From Terricaulis silvestris (GTDB lineage Bacteria > Pseudomonadota > Alphaproteobacteria > Caulobacterales > Aquidulcibacteraceae), in contig NZ_CP047045.1 in the NCBI RefSeq assembly GCF_009792355.1, forward strand, positions 372,001-436,000: a DNA stretch of 64,000 nt. The letters are read 5' to 3'. The translations under genes and the position numbers were made by a program. Below the pieces are notes generated by a model. That model worked only from the letters and a program-made list of their open reading frames with translations, searched no databases and was not told where the DNA came from. Position 1 is the first letter of the stretch; the number at the start of each line of letters is the position of its first letter. This document shows, in pieces, positions 54,491 to 64,000 of the stretch.

Positions 54491-55810
54491 ATGCCAACAC
54501 TCCTTTCCAGACTCGCAAGTGAGATCGATGCGCTTGATCCGCGGCGCTTCGAAGGGCGTGTGACCGGATTGTCAGGTTCCTTGATAGAGGTAACCGGACC
54601 AGTCGATGCGCTTGCGCTCGGCGCGCGCGCTACGATTCAGAGTCTGCGTCCATTCCGTGGTGAGATCGTCGGCTTCCGCGGCGATCGCGCTTTGCTTGCG
54701 CCGTTTGATCCGATCGAAGCGATCCGTCCCGGCGCGCGCGTGGCGTTCGAGGGCGGTTCGCCACTGGTGCGGCCGTCGCGGGCATGGCTGGGGCGTGTGA
54801 TTGATTGCTTCGGCAATCCGGTGGACGGCGAGGGGCCGCTGCCGCAAGGCACGAAGCCGCACCTCGTGCGCGCCGCGCCGCCGTCGGCGCACGATCGCGC
54901 GCGTGTGGGCGGACGGCTCGATGTCGGCGTGCGTGCGCTCAACATTTTTGCTGCGATCTGCCGCGGCCAGCGCATGGGCGTGTTCTCGGGGTCCGGCGTC
55001 GGCAAGTCGGTGCTGATGTCTATGCTGGCGCGCGGCGCGCAGGCGGACGTGATCGTGATCGGCCTCGTTGGCGAGAGAGGCAGAGAAGTCAAAGAGTTCA
55101 TTGAAGATACGCTGGGCGAAGAGGGGCGGCGCCGTTCCGTCGTCGTCGTTGCGACGTCGGATGAAACGGCAGCACGCCGGAGGCTCGCGCCGCACATGGC
55201 GTGTGCGGTCGCCGAATACTTTCGCGATGAAGGTTTGGACGTGTTGCTGCTGATCGACAGCGTGACGCGCTTTGCGATGGCGCAGCGTGAGATTGGTTTG
55301 TCGGTCGGTGAGCCGCCGACGACCAAAGGCTACACGCCATCCGTGTTCGCTGAGCTGCCGAAGCTGCTCGAGCGCGCGGGGCCGGGGCGTGAAGGCGAGC
55401 ACGGGTCGATCACGGCGCTCTTCACCGTGCTGGTGGATGGTGACGATCACAACGAGCCGATTGCGGACGCGGTGCGCGGCATTCTCGATGGCCACATCGT
55501 GATGGAGCGCTCCATCGCCGAGCGCGGCCGCTATCCGGCGATCAACGTGCTGAAGTCGATCTCGCGGCTTATGCCGATGTGTCATACGGCGGATGAGAAC
55601 CAACTCGTCGGACGCGCGCGCGCGTTGTTGGCGCTTTACGGTGAAATGGAAGAATTGATCCGCATCGGTGCGTACAAGCCTGGCGCCGACGCGCAAGTTG
55701 ATGAAGCGGTGCGCGTGCGCGACGCGCTGGAGGTGCTGTTGGCGCAGAACCGCGACGAACAAACCAGCATCAAGGAGAGCTTCGCGATGCTGGCTGAGGC
55801 GCTGTCATGA
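54491..55810 (+). CDS. fliI: Flagellar export ATPase FliI
   Basis: The 439-residue protein has an F1-beta-like fold with Walker [14 protein letters not shown] (from 167), [18 protein letters not shown] and [19 protein letters not shown], then the FliI-specific [20 protein letters not shown]. It energises export of flagellar subunits by the type III apparatus. It overlaps fliJ by four bases. Its divergent position beside ctrA suits direct CtrA control. Length is as expected. Confidence 0.96.
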   Translation: MPTLLSRLASEIDALDPRRFEGRVTGLSGSLIEVTGPVDALALGARATIQSLRPFRGEIVGFRGDRALLAPFDPIEAIRPGARVAFEGGSPLVRPSRAWLGRVIDCFGNPVDGEGPLPQGTKPHLVRAAPPSAHDRARVGGRLDVGVRALNIFAAICRGQRMGVFSGSGVGKSVLMSMLARGAQADVIVIGLVGERGREVKEFIEDTLGEEGRRRSVVVVATSDETAARRRLAPHMACAVAEYFRDEGLDVLLLIDSVTRFAMAQREIGLSVGEPPTTKGYTPSVFAELPKLLERAGPGREGEHGSITALFTVLVDGDDHNEPIADAVRGILDGHIVMERSIAERGRYPAINVLKSISRLMPMCHTADENQLVGRARALLALYGEMEELIRIGAYKPGADAQVDEAVRVRDALEVLLAQNRDEQTSIKESFAMLAEALS

Positions 55811-56226
55811 AATCACTGCGTACCTTGCTGAAGCTGGCTGAGCGCGATCTTGAAACCCTGCGGCGTGAAATGGCGGCGATGATCCAGCGCCAGCGCATCA
55901 TCGAGGATCGCATAGCGGGCCACGATCAGACCATCGCGCGCGAACAGGCCTTGGCGCAGCGGGACTATGAGTCCGCGCGTGTGTTCGGCGGTTATGCGGC
56001 GGCTTCGTTGCTGCGCCGGCGCGCTATGCAGAGTGAGGGCGAGATTGTCGGCGCCGAGATCGAGCGGATCCGCGAGTTGATCACCGCGGCGCACGTCGAA
56101 ACCAGCAAGTTCGAGCGGTTGCTTGAGCTGGAAGAAGCCCGTGCGAAAGCGAGAGCCGAAAAGCGCGAAAACGAAGAGCTGGATGAGTTCGCGACGATGC
56201 GCGCGGGGCGGACCCGCGAGGCTTAG
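55807..56226 (+). CDS. fliJ: Flagellar export chaperone FliJ
   Basis: The 139-residue protein is almost entirely charged coiled coil ([20 protein letters not shown] and [20 protein letters not shown]). This, the length, and a four-base overlap with fliI identify FliJ, the central stalk-like subunit of the FliHIJ complex. Sequence alone would be weak; context makes the call good. Its 3' end overlaps the converging MinD-like gene. Confidence 0.88.
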   Translation: MKSLRTLLKLAERDLETLRREMAAMIQRQRIIEDRIAGHDQTIAREQALAQRDYESARVFGGYAAASLLRRRAMQSEGEIVGAEIERIRELITAAHVETSKFERLLELEEARAKARAEKRENEELDEFATMRAGRTREA

Positions 56227-57026
56227 CCCGCGTTCAGTGTCTCGACGATGCGGATGATGTCTTCGTAAGCTTGGCTCTGCGGGTGGCGCACCGGCAGCGG
56301 CGTTTGTGCGCGGATCGAGTCCGGCACGCGCGGGTCGCGGGCGATGACGCCCGCGAAGCGCGGTTTGAAGCCGAGGTATTCGTTGCAGGCCATCGAGAAT
56401 TGGTCGAACACCTTGCGGCCTTTGACGCGGTTCTCCGCCATATTCACGATCACCCACGGCATCACTTGCGCGCCTTGCAAGCGCAGCAGCTTCACCATGG
56501 CGTAGGCGTCGGTGAGGGCGGTGGGCTCTTCGGTGGTGACGAGGATCAAGCGGTCAGCCGCGCGCGCGAAGCGCAGCACCGTGGGATCGATGCCGGCGGC
56601 GAGATCCATGATGACGCGATCGTAGTGCGGCGTGAGCTTGGTGACGTCGTTGGCGATGCGCGCCACTTCTTCGAGCTTCACGGCGCCCAAAGCGCCGGAG
56701 CCGGAGTGGCCGGCGATGAGATCGAAGCCTCCATTGCGGCCGGGTCCGCCGAGCACCGGCGTCACGGCCGCTTCCAATTCCAGGAAGCCGCGCACGACGG
56801 AATGGACATCCGCCGTGGGGCGAACGCCGAGTTGGACGTCAACGTTGGCGAGTCCGAGATCGCAATCGACCAGCAGCGCGCGCATCCCGGCGCGGCCGAA
56901 CGCGATCGAGAGCATCGTGGAAATCCACGTCTTGCCCACGCCGCCTTTGCCGGAGGCGATCGCGAAGATTGGCGCCGCGCGCGTGCGCGGCAGCCCTTCA
57001 GTGATCGCGGCTTTTGCGCCTGCCAT
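56223..57026 (-). CDS. MinD/ParA-type ATPase, FlhG/FleN-like
   Basis: The 267-residue protein has the deviant Walker A KGGVGKT (27-33), VDCDLGLANVDVQLGV, DRVIMDLAAGIDPTVL and LVTTEEPTALTDAYAMVKLL. This set is typical of FlhG/FleN, which limits flagellar number and placement. Flanking fliJ and the flagellar context support this over chromosome partitioning. A CtrA-like box lies 57 bases upstream of its start. Confidence 0.85.
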   Translation of the reverse strand: MAGAKAAITEGLPRTRAAPIFAIASGKGGVGKTWISTMLSIAFGRAGMRALLVDCDLGLANVDVQLGVRPTADVHSVVRGFLELEAAVTPVLGGPGRNGGFDLIAGHSGSGALGAVKLEEVARIANDVTKLTPHYDRVIMDLAAGIDPTVLRFARAADRLILVTTEEPTALTDAYAMVKLLRLQGAQVMPWVIVNMAENRVKGRKVFDQFSMACNEYLGFKPRFAGVIARDPRVPDSIRAQTPLPVRHPQSQAYEDIIRIVETLNAG

Positions 57027-57082
57027 ACCTCAGATATGCGCGGCACACGTTTCGGAGGCGTTAGCGCCGGTGGTGCTTTTGG

Positions 57083-57097
57083 TTAACGAGAGCTAAA
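57083..57097. promoter_or_regulatory. CtrA box upstream of the FlhG-like gene
   Basis: TTAA-CGAGAGC-TAAA matches the CtrA consensus TTAA-N7-TTAA with one mismatch and correct spacing. It lies in the 90-base gap ahead of the FlhG-like gene, suggesting direct cell-cycle control by the CtrA encoded 3 kb away. Confidence 0.6.
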
Positions 57098-57116
57098 TGA
57101 CGAAGATATCATGCGC

Positions 57117-57755
57117 CTAGCCGGGCTCTGGGGCGCGGGCGGCGGCGGCTTGTTCGCTCGCGCAAGCAAACGCCTGATCGTTAAAGGCAAGGGGTCGTCG
57201 CCCTAGGCGCGCGGCGGCGATCGCATCGGCGAGCTTCGCGGCGCCTGCAGGCTGGCGCAGCAGCCGCGCCAGGCGGCGTGCATACGGCAAAGGCTTGGCG
57301 ATCACGGCGGCCAATGCAGCGATACGGTTGGCCAGGCGCACATGGGGCGCCGCGCGCGGCGCTTCGCTGAGGCGCGAAACACGCGCGGCGCGCTGCTGAT
57401 TGAGCCAGAGTTCGGCCAGCGTCGTCGGCGCGCCGAGCAGCCTGATGCGCGCGGGATGCGCTTTGGGTTGCGCGATCGGCGAGAGTTTGAACGCGACCTG
57501 ATGCGCACGCGCGGTTCGCGCACGCTGATCGCCTCCGGCGCGCTTGGCGATCACGAGGGGCGCCAACGCGGCCGCCTCGATCAGCAGCAATTTGCGCACC
57601 AGCGTTTCAAGCGGCGGGAGCCACATCAAAACCTCTGTGCGATGGCGGCGTGTTAGCCCTGCCAACGCAGCGGCGGTCGCGGCGCCGGCGACGCACAAGA
57701 GCTGCGTCAGCATCTGACGAGCGATGAACCAGAGATCGGCGGTGGCGTGCTTCAT
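57117..57755 (-). CDS. Uncharacterised membrane-associated protein
   Basis: The ATG at 57755 gives 212 residues starting MKHATADLWFIARQMLTQLL. Hydrophobic segments are LLCVAGAATAAALAGL and LLLIEAAALAPLVIA, separated by an arginine-bearing loop (TRRHRTEVLMWLPP). The rest is rich in arginine, alanine and leucine and may be cytoplasmic (AELWLNQQRAARVSRLSEAP). No family was recognised. It is upstream of and co-directional with the FlhG-like gene, with a 90-base gap, so a flagellar or polar role is possible but unproven. Confidence 0.65.
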   Translation of the reverse strand: MKHATADLWFIARQMLTQLLCVAGAATAAALAGLTRRHRTEVLMWLPPLETLVRKLLLIEAAALAPLVIAKRAGGDQRARTARAHQVAFKLSPIAQPKAHPARIRLLGAPTTLAELWLNQQRAARVSRLSEAPRAAPHVRLANRIAALAAVIAKPLPYARRLARLLRQPAGAAKLADAIAAARLGRRPLAFNDQAFACASEQAAAARAPEPG

Positions 57756-57881
57756 GCGCGCGATTATGCGGCGAGTGGAAGCTCGGTCGGATTGAGCGCG
57801 TTGCCGAGCTAGGGATTTCAACGACTTGGGAGGAGAGTTTGGGGGATAGGCGAAGGGCATATCCACGCAAAAGGCGGTCGG
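57756..57881. other. Intergenic segment upstream of the small ORF
   Basis: GGGAGGAGAG at about 57829-57838 resembles a ribosome site but no ATG follows at a suitable distance on the plus strand. Nothing else was recognised. Confidence 0.4.
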
Positions 57882-57950
57882 ATGCCTTTTTCGGCAATAG
57901 CAGCATTTCTGATTGGTGCGCTTTGGCTGGTGTTGCGAGATCGCGGCTAG
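57882..57950 (+). CDS. Possible 22-residue single-span membrane peptide
   Basis: The frame reads MPFSAIAAFLIGALWLVLRD followed by RG and TAG. This is one hydrophobic helix with a positive C-terminal end, the usual look of small membrane proteins. The ribosome site is weak (AAAGGCGG about 7 bases upstream). A 7-bp hairpin TGTCGCC-TTTC-GGCGACA at 57964-57981 closes the unit 14 bases later. It may be real or chance. Confidence 0.3.
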   Translation: MPFSAIAAFLIGALWLVLRDRG

Positions 57951-57963
57951 CCATGCCCGGCGA

Positions 57964-57981
57964 TGTCGCCTTTCGGCGACA
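57964..57981. terminator. Hairpin with TTTC tetraloop
   Basis: TGTCGCC-TTTC-GGCGACA is a perfect 7-bp stem with a 4-base loop between the small ORF and the converging LysR gene. There is no T tract. A terminator role is likely by position. Confidence 0.5.
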
Positions 57982-58031
57982 AGCGGACCCCTTCGCTGTC
58001 GTGTCAGTGACCGCGATCGAGGTTGAACTGA

Positions 58032-58928
58032 CTACTTCGCGCGATATCGCAACGCCTCGACTACGAGCGCGAACGCTGGCGACGGCTGACGACGGCTTGG
58101 ATAATAGAGATGGTAGCCCGCAAGAGGTGAGGACCAGTCCGCGAGAACGCGCTCGAGCCGGCCCTTTTGGATATCCCCCTCGACCACGTCTTCCGGCAGA
58201 TGCGCGAGCCCCAAACCGGCAAGCGCTGCCTGGCGCATAAGCGCGACAGAATTGAATGCGACTCGGCCTTGAACGCGGACTTTGATTTCTCTACCGCCCT
58301 TGCGAAAATCCCAGATGTAGAAACCGCCGTGCGTGGGCAAGCGCAGGTTGATGCAGGCGTGTTCGGTCAGATCACGCGGCGTGTGCGGCTTTGCGCGACC
58401 GCGAAAGTAAGAGGGCGAAGCCACTACTGCCCTTCGAAACTCCGGCGCAATCCGCACCGCGATCATGTCCTTGTCGACCTGTTCGCCGAGCCGCACGCCC
58501 GCGTCGTATCGTTCTGTGACGATATCGGTGAGCCCATAGTCATTGATGATCTCAAGGTGAACGTCGGGATATTTTTGCAAAAGTTTTGCCATGGCCGGCC
58601 AGAGAATGGACTCTGCCGCGTGCTCCACCGTCGTTATCCGGACAGTGCCCGCTGGCTTGTCGCGAAGTTCACTAAGCGCGGTCAGCTCGCCTTCGATCTC
58701 TTCAAGCTTTGGGCCAACGGTCACAAGCAAACGTTCGCCCGCCGCTGTCGGCGTGACGCTTCGGGTCGTGCGGGCGAGCAAGCGAAGCCCAAGCCGTTCT
58801 TCGAGCGCGCGCATCGTATGGCTCAGCGCTGACGGCGAAACGCCAAGCTGAGCGGCCGCCCGCGTGAAGCTCCGTTCTCGGGCGACGGCGATGAAGGCCG
58901 TCAGATCATTGATATTCGTGCGCGCCAT
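58032..58928 (-). CDS. LysR-family transcriptional regulator
   Basis: The ATG at 58928 gives 298 residues, starting MARTNINDLTAFIAVARERS. The HTH region FTRAAAQLGVSPSALSHTMR is followed by EERLGLRLLARTTRSVTPT, the LysR signature, and a substrate-binding domain of the type LRLPTHGGFYIWDF. It is divergent from an aldo-keto reductase gene, a common arrangement in which LysR activates the neighbour. The intergenic gap is 111 bases. A longer reading from 58967 is not needed. Confidence 0.92.
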   Translation of the reverse strand: MARTNINDLTAFIAVARERSFTRAAAQLGVSPSALSHTMRALEERLGLRLLARTTRSVTPTAAGERLLVTVGPKLEEIEGELTALSELRDKPAGTVRITTVEHAAESILWPAMAKLLQKYPDVHLEIINDYGLTDIVTERYDAGVRLGEQVDKDMIAVRIAPEFRRAVVASPSYFRGRAKPHTPRDLTEHACINLRLPTHGGFYIWDFRKGGREIKVRVQGRVAFNSVALMRQAALAGLGLAHLPEDVVEGDIQKGRLERVLADWSSPLAGYHLYYPSRRQPSPAFALVVEALRYRAK

Positions 58929-58994
58929 TACTGAATGGTACTCACAAGTCCATGCCGATAACAGCACCTAATCGTGGCCAAGGCGCCCCGCTAA

Positions 58995-60020
<1,026 letters not shown>

Positions 60021-60030
60021 GCGAAATGCC

Positions 60031-60444
60031 ATGACCTTAGCGGGCAACAAAGGTGCAATGCGCCGTTTCACGGACTTCATCAACACGGCGAGCGAAACAT
60101 TGGCGCAGGAGCTTGTCGCTCCGGACGCTTCGTTCCACGTGCCGGGCCGCTCTGAGCCAGTATTAGGCCCTGCCGGATACCTTGAAATAATAGGCATGAT
60201 GCGGAGCGGCTTCCCCGACATTCAGTGGACCCTGGAAGAGATGATTGCAGAAGGCGATAAAGCTGCAGCGCGGTTCACAATGCGGGGCACACACCGAGGC
60301 GCGTTCTCCGGCGTGCCCGCTACGGGGAAACCCATCGCCGTGCAGGCCATGAATATCTACCGATTTGCCAAGGGACTGATCGTCGAAGAGCGCGGCCAGC
60401 CTGACTTACTCGAACTACTGAAACAAATTGGCGCTGCACCTTAG
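60031..60444 (+). CDS. SnoaL-like / ester cyclase family protein
   Basis: The ATG at 60031 gives 137 residues. Motifs are VAPDASFHVPGRSEPVLGPA, FPDIQWTLEEMIAEGDKAAA and RGTHRGAFSGVPATGKPIAV, which define the SnoaL/NTF2-like ester cyclase group. Many members are uncharacterised isomerases or hydratases. Ten bases separate it from the aldo/keto reductase, so they form one unit, probably under LysR control. Confidence 0.88.
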   Translation: MTLAGNKGAMRRFTDFINTASETLAQELVAPDASFHVPGRSEPVLGPAGYLEIIGMMRSGFPDIQWTLEEMIAEGDKAAARFTMRGTHRGAFSGVPATGKPIAVQAMNIYRFAKGLIVEERGQPDLLELLKQIGAAP

Positions 60445-60475
60445 CCAAATACATAGCCCGGCCTGCTCCTGCGGA

Positions 60476-60506
60476 TGACGGCTTTAGGCGAAAAGCGACG
60501 CCGTCA
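60476..60506. terminator. Inverted repeat between converging genes
   Basis: TGACGGC (60476-60482) and GCCGTCA (60500-60506) are inverted arms separated by 17 bases, between the SnoaL gene and the end of flhA. It could serve as a two-way terminator; the loop is long and no T tract is present. Confidence 0.45.
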
Positions 60507-60516
60507 GCACGGCAAA

Positions 60517-62610
60517 CTAAACTTGCCCCATCGCCTTCAAGCGCACCTTGGCGTGGACTTCGGCTTGGCCGAGCACGATTGTTGACGGGCGGAAGCGTTC
60601 GATCAGGGAGCGCACGAACGGGCGGATGGCGGGGGAGGTGAGCAGGACGGGCGTCTCGCCCATCTTGGCCGCGCGCTCGAACGCGCCGCGTACGTCGGCG
60701 ACAAAGTCGTGCAGCTTCGACGGCGCAAGCGCGAGCTGGCGGCTTTGGCCTTCGCCGATCAGTGCTTCCGCGAACGCTTGCTCCCAGTTCGGCGATAGCG
60801 TGATGATCGGCAGCGAGCCGTCCGGGTTGCGGTGCTGGTAGCAGACCTGGCGCGCGAGGCGGCCGCGCACATGTTCGGTGATGAGCACGAGATCGTGCAT
60901 CGCGGGCGCGGCTTCGGCGATGGCCTCGATGATGGCGGAGAGATCGCGGATCGAGACGCGCTCTTTGAGCAGGTTCTGCAGCACGCGCTGCACGCCGCTC
61001 CAGGAGATGTGCGCCGGCGCGACATCGTCGAGCAGCGTTTGCGTGTCCTTGGGCAGGTCTTTGATCAGCTTCTTCACCTCGGCGAAGGTGAGGAGCTCGC
61101 TCATGTGCTCCTTGATCACCTCGGTGAGGTGGGTGGCGAGCACAGTGGCGGGATCAACCACCGTGTAGCCGCGGAAGCTGGCTTCCTCGCGCGCGCGCTC
61201 GTCGATCCACATCGCGTCGAGGCCGAAAGCGGGCTCTTTCACCGCTTCGCCGGGAATGGAGATGCCCGAGCCGGTCGGATCCATCGCCAGCAGCGCGTTC
61301 ATTTTCAGTTTGCCGTCGCCGGCATCCATTTCGCGGATGCGGATGGCGTAGGCGTCGGGCGCCATTTGCACGTTGTCGAGGATGCGCACGCTCGGCATCA
61401 CGAAGCCGAACTCTTGCGCCAGCGTCTTGCGCAGCGCTTTGATCTGATCGGTAAGCCGGCGACCTTGCACGTCGTTGATCAGCGGCAACAGCCCGAAGCC
61501 AAGTTCGATGCGGACATCGTCCATGGCAAGGGAGGACGCGGGCGTTTCTTCAACTTGCGCCGTTGGCGCCGCCGCGGCCGCTTCGGTGGCGGCTTCGACG
61601 ATGCGGCTCGCTTTGCGCAGCCGCCACGCCAGCAAGCCCGATGCACCGCCGAGAATCCAGAACGGGATAAGCGGCATACCCGGCAGAACGCCGACGCCGA
61701 ATGCGCACATCGAGACAATGCCGAGCGCGACGGGGTAGGCGGCGAATTGCTTCGCCAGCGCCTTGTCGGCAGCGCCGTCGATGCCGGCTTTGGTGACGAG
61801 CAACCCGGCCGCGACGGAGATGATCAGCGCCGGGATTTGCGTCACCAAGCCATCGCCGACGGTGAGCAGCGTGTAGGTGCGTCCCGCTTCGGCGAAATCC
61901 ATACCGTGCGACATCATGCCAATGATGACGCCGCCAATGATGTTGATGAACACGATCAGCAGGCCGGCGATGGCGTCGCCGCGTACGAACTTCGACGCGC
62001 CGTCCATGGCGCCGAAGAACGAGCTCTCATCTTCCAGCGCCTTGCGGCGTTCGCGCGCTTGAGTCTCGTTGATCAGGCCGGCGGAGAGATCGGCGTCGAT
62101 CGCCATTTGCTTGCCGGGCATGGCGTCCAAAGTGAAGCGCGCGGCGACTTCGGCGATGCGCGTCGAGCCCTTGGTGATGACGACGAAGTTCACGATCACG
62201 AGGATCGCGAACACGATGACGCCGATTACGAACTCGCCGCCCATCACGAAATTCGCGAACGCCGCGATCACTTCGCCGGCGGCGTGTTCGCCGGTTTGGC
62301 CGTTGGCGAGAATGAGCCGCGTGGTGGCGATGTTCAGCGAAAGCCGCAGCAGCGTCGCCAGCAGCAGCACGGATGGGAACGCCGTGAACTCAAGCGGCTT
62401 GCGGATCATCAGCGCTGTCATCAGCACCAGGATCGAGAAGATGATCGAGATCGCCAGCAGCATGTCCAACAGGATCGGCGGCAGCGGCACCAGCATGATC
62501 GCCAGAATGCCGAGTACGCCCAGCGCCAACGCGATTTCGCCGCGCATCAGCGCGTTGCGCAGCGCGTCGAAGCCGAAGGCTTGTCCTTGTGGTTGTGCGG
62601 CGTCGGTCAT
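60517..62610 (-). CDS. flhA: Flagellar type III export membrane protein FlhA
   Basis: The 697-residue protein has about eight N-terminal membrane segments (ALGVLGILAIMLVPLPPILL, MLLAISIIFSILVLMTALMI), then the FHIPEP-region motif RDAMPGKQMAIDADLSAGLI-like sequence (LDAMPGKQMAIDADLSAGLI). The large cytoplasmic domain ends FVRSLIERFRPSTIVLGQAE. FlhA forms the export gate ring that docks chaperone-substrate complexes. It follows flbD by seven bases on the same strand. It is full length. Confidence 0.97.
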   Translation of the reverse strand: MTDAAQPQGQAFGFDALRNALMRGEIALALGVLGILAIMLVPLPPILLDMLLAISIIFSILVLMTALMIRKPLEFTAFPSVLLLATLLRLSLNIATTRLILANGQTGEHAAGEVIAAFANFVMGGEFVIGVIVFAILVIVNFVVITKGSTRIAEVAARFTLDAMPGKQMAIDADLSAGLINETQARERRKALEDESSFFGAMDGASKFVRGDAIAGLLIVFINIIGGVIIGMMSHGMDFAEAGRTYTLLTVGDGLVTQIPALIISVAAGLLVTKAGIDGAADKALAKQFAAYPVALGIVSMCAFGVGVLPGMPLIPFWILGGASGLLAWRLRKASRIVEAATEAAAAAPTAQVEETPASSLAMDDVRIELGFGLLPLINDVQGRRLTDQIKALRKTLAQEFGFVMPSVRILDNVQMAPDAYAIRIREMDAGDGKLKMNALLAMDPTGSGISIPGEAVKEPAFGLDAMWIDERAREEASFRGYTVVDPATVLATHLTEVIKEHMSELLTFAEVKKLIKDLPKDTQTLLDDVAPAHISWSGVQRVLQNLLKERVSIRDLSAIIEAIAEAAPAMHDLVLITEHVRGRLARQVCYQHRNPDGSLPIITLSPNWEQAFAEALIGEGQSRQLALAPSKLHDFVADVRGAFERAAKMGETPVLLTSPAIRPFVRSLIERFRPSTIVLGQAEVHAKVRLKAMGQV

Positions 62611-62617
62611 TTAGGCG

Positions 62618-63973
62618 TCAGGCCGCCTGACCTGTCGGCGGCGCCGGCACCTTCACGCCATCGTCGGAATAGAGCTTCAGCTTGTTGCGCAACGTGCGGA
62701 TCGAGATGCCGAGAATGTGCGCGGCGTGTGTGCGGTTGCCGAGGCAATGCGTGAGCGTTTCCAGGATGAGATCTTGTTCGACGTCTGACACGGTGCGCCC
62801 TACGAGGGCGCGTGCAGCGGCTTGGCCGGCTTCGATCGCAGCGCCGAAGCCGTCATTGCGCGAACCGACCGGCGCGCCATCCGGTGCGCGGATCGCGTCG
62901 GCGCCGACTTCTTCGCCGTTGGCGAGCAGCACCGCGCGGTGCATTGCGTTTTCCAATTCGCGCACGTTGCCGGGCCAAACGTGCGCCAGCACTTGCGCCA
63001 GCCCATCCTTCGAAAGCTTGCGGGCAGGGCGGCCGTTGGACTTGGCATATTTGTCGATGAAGAAGTTGCCGAGTGCTGCGAGATCGCCTTTGCGCTCTCG
63101 GAGCGGCGGAATGCGCAGGTTCACGACGTTGAGGCGATAGAGCAGATCTTCGCGGAACTCGTTGGTGCGGACGAGCGCGGTGAGATCGCGATTTGATGTC
63201 GCCAGCACTCGGATGTTGACCGGCACAGGCTTTGAGCCGCCGACGCGATCGATCACGCGCTCTTGCAACGCGCGCAGCAGCTTCGATTGCAGCCGTAAAT
63301 CCATCTCCGAGATTTCGTCCAACAGCAGCGTGCCGCCGTCGGCTTCTTCAAACTTGCCGATCCGGCGAGCGACGGCGCCGGTGAACGAGCCTTTCTCGTG
63401 GCCGAACAACTCGCTTTCGAGCAATTGCTCGGGGATCGCGGCGCAATTGACGGCGATAAACGGCTTTTCGGCGCGCTTGGATTTTTTGTGAACGTAGCGC
63501 GCCAGCACTTCCTTACCGACGCCGCTCTCGCCGGTGATCATGATCGAGGCTTCCGAGCCTGCGATTTGGTCGGCGAGCGTGATGACTTGCTTCATCGAAG
63601 CGTCTTCGGCGATCAGCGGGCGCTCATCGTCGGCGATGGCGGCGAGCACGGCGGCGATCAGTTCGGGATCAGGTGGCAGCGAGATGTATTCGCGCGCGCC
63701 AGCGCGGATCGAGCGCGCGGCCATGGTCGGATCGATGCCGACGCCGGCCGCGACAACCGGCACCACGATGTGTTCAGCTTCGTTCGCCGCGATCAGCGCC
63801 GCGATATCGAGCCTCGCATCCACCATCAGCAGATCGGCGCCGCGGCCCGCCCGCAACGCGGCCGTGGCTTGCTCGATCGTATCCACGTGCGCGACTTTCG
63901 CGCCGTGAGTCATGGCGATCTTGGTGGCGGCGGAGATTTGTCCTCCGAGCGTGCCAACAATGAGTAGACGCAT
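62618..63973 (-). CDS. flbD: Flagellar sigma-54 activator FlbD
   Basis: The 451-residue protein has an N-terminal receiver-like domain lacking the acidic pair (RLLIVGTLGG) though D52 is retained. The AAA+ domain has GESGVGKE (148-155) and the GAFTGA loop written GSFTGA (195-200), with a C-terminal Fis-type HTH (THAAHILGISIRTLRNKLKL). This is the FlbD layout of Caulobacter, which activates sigma-54 flagellar promoters and is controlled by FliX instead of by phosphorylation. A GAGGAGAAG ribosome site precedes the ATG. The window ends 27 bases upstream, so the preceding flagellar gene is not visible. Confidence 0.95.
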   Translation of the reverse strand: MRLLIVGTLGGQISAATKIAMTHGAKVAHVDTIEQATAALRAGRGADLLMVDARLDIAALIAANEAEHIVVPVVAAGVGIDPTMAARSIRAGAREYISLPPDPELIAAVLAAIADDERPLIAEDASMKQVITLADQIAGSEASIMITGESGVGKEVLARYVHKKSKRAEKPFIAVNCAAIPEQLLESELFGHEKGSFTGAVARRIGKFEEADGGTLLLDEISEMDLRLQSKLLRALQERVIDRVGGSKPVPVNIRVLATSNRDLTALVRTNEFREDLLYRLNVVNLRIPPLRERKGDLAALGNFFIDKYAKSNGRPARKLSKDGLAQVLAHVWPGNVRELENAMHRAVLLANGEEVGADAIRAPDGAPVGSRNDGFGAAIEAGQAAARALVGRTVSDVEQDLILETLTHCLGNRTHAAHILGISIRTLRNKLKLYSDDGVKVPAPPTGQAA

Positions 63974-64000
63974 GGGCTTCTCCTCGGCGCGGCTTCTTAG

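Noticed and set aside
60832-62754. 640-codon plus-strand frame opposite flhA
   Set aside because: Its product is dominated by low-complexity H, D, R and Q runs and mirrors codon bias of flhA. No motif and no ribosome site.

Overview
The window is high-GC DNA from an alphaproteobacterium, most likely of the Caulobacterales or a stalked/hyphal relative. The evidence is a CtrA cell-cycle regulator divergent from fliI-fliJ, a FlbD-FlhA pair, CcrM-type GANTC sites clustered in the ctrA promoter, and several large TonB-dependent receptors of the Caulobacter/sphingomonad type. No rRNA, tRNA or CRISPR array was recognised. Genus-level placement is inference.

Layout. (1) 1-7834: a divergent catabolic locus. 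On the minus strand are an acyl-CoA dehydrogenase (cut by the window edge), a serine beta-lactamase-fold hydrolase and an unusual tandem TetR regulator. On the plus strand are a TonB-dependent receptor, a zinc-free medium-chain reductase and two short-chain dehydrogenases. Together they look like uptake and oxidation of a hydrophobic ester or ketone. (2) 8065-12708: a phage-type DNA packaging cassette (TerL, two small proteins, ParB-methylase) without structural genes, followed by the C-terminal fragment of a serine recombinase. (3) 13206-20182: a soluble hybrid kinase with a very long poly-HAMP array, translationally coupled to a REC-HWE kinase-REC protein. (4) 20474-20880: IS110-family transposase remnant. 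(5) 20960-27524: a tripartite RND efflux operon with a divergent TetR gene and two tandem palindromic operators. (6) 27600-27990: a frameshifted panD remnant. (7) 28251-33584: operon TonB receptor-MFS-TetR-FAD lactone oxidase with stop/start overlaps throughout. (8) 33666-35279: small uncharacterised genes and decayed DNA, including a second copy of a palindromic element also found at 12097-12155.

(9) 35359-41615: a PabB-PabC fusion, then a contiguous and divergent set of t6A tRNA-modification genes (tsaC, tsaE, tsaB, tsaD), then a lipoprotein-like amidohydrolase. (10) 41830-51825: a carbohydrate locus with a roughly 1000-residue TonB receptor, two paralogous TPR-glycosyltransferase proteins, a GH43-type glycosidase, a PL10 pectate lyase and a GT-A glycosyltransferase. 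This is probably for pectic polysaccharide, with an unexpected glycosyltransferase component. (11) 51822-53390: a DUF885 lipoprotein. (12) 53456-63973: cell-cycle and flagellar genes (ctrA, fliI, fliJ, flhG-like, flhA, flbD), interrupted by a LysR / aldo-keto reductase / SnoaL-like module.

The most unusual items are the divergent t6A block, the TPR-glycosyltransferase/pectin-lyase operon, the packaging-only phage cassette, the paired poly-HAMP array, and the operator architecture of the efflux and TetR loci. All family calls were made by reading motifs; no database search was run.
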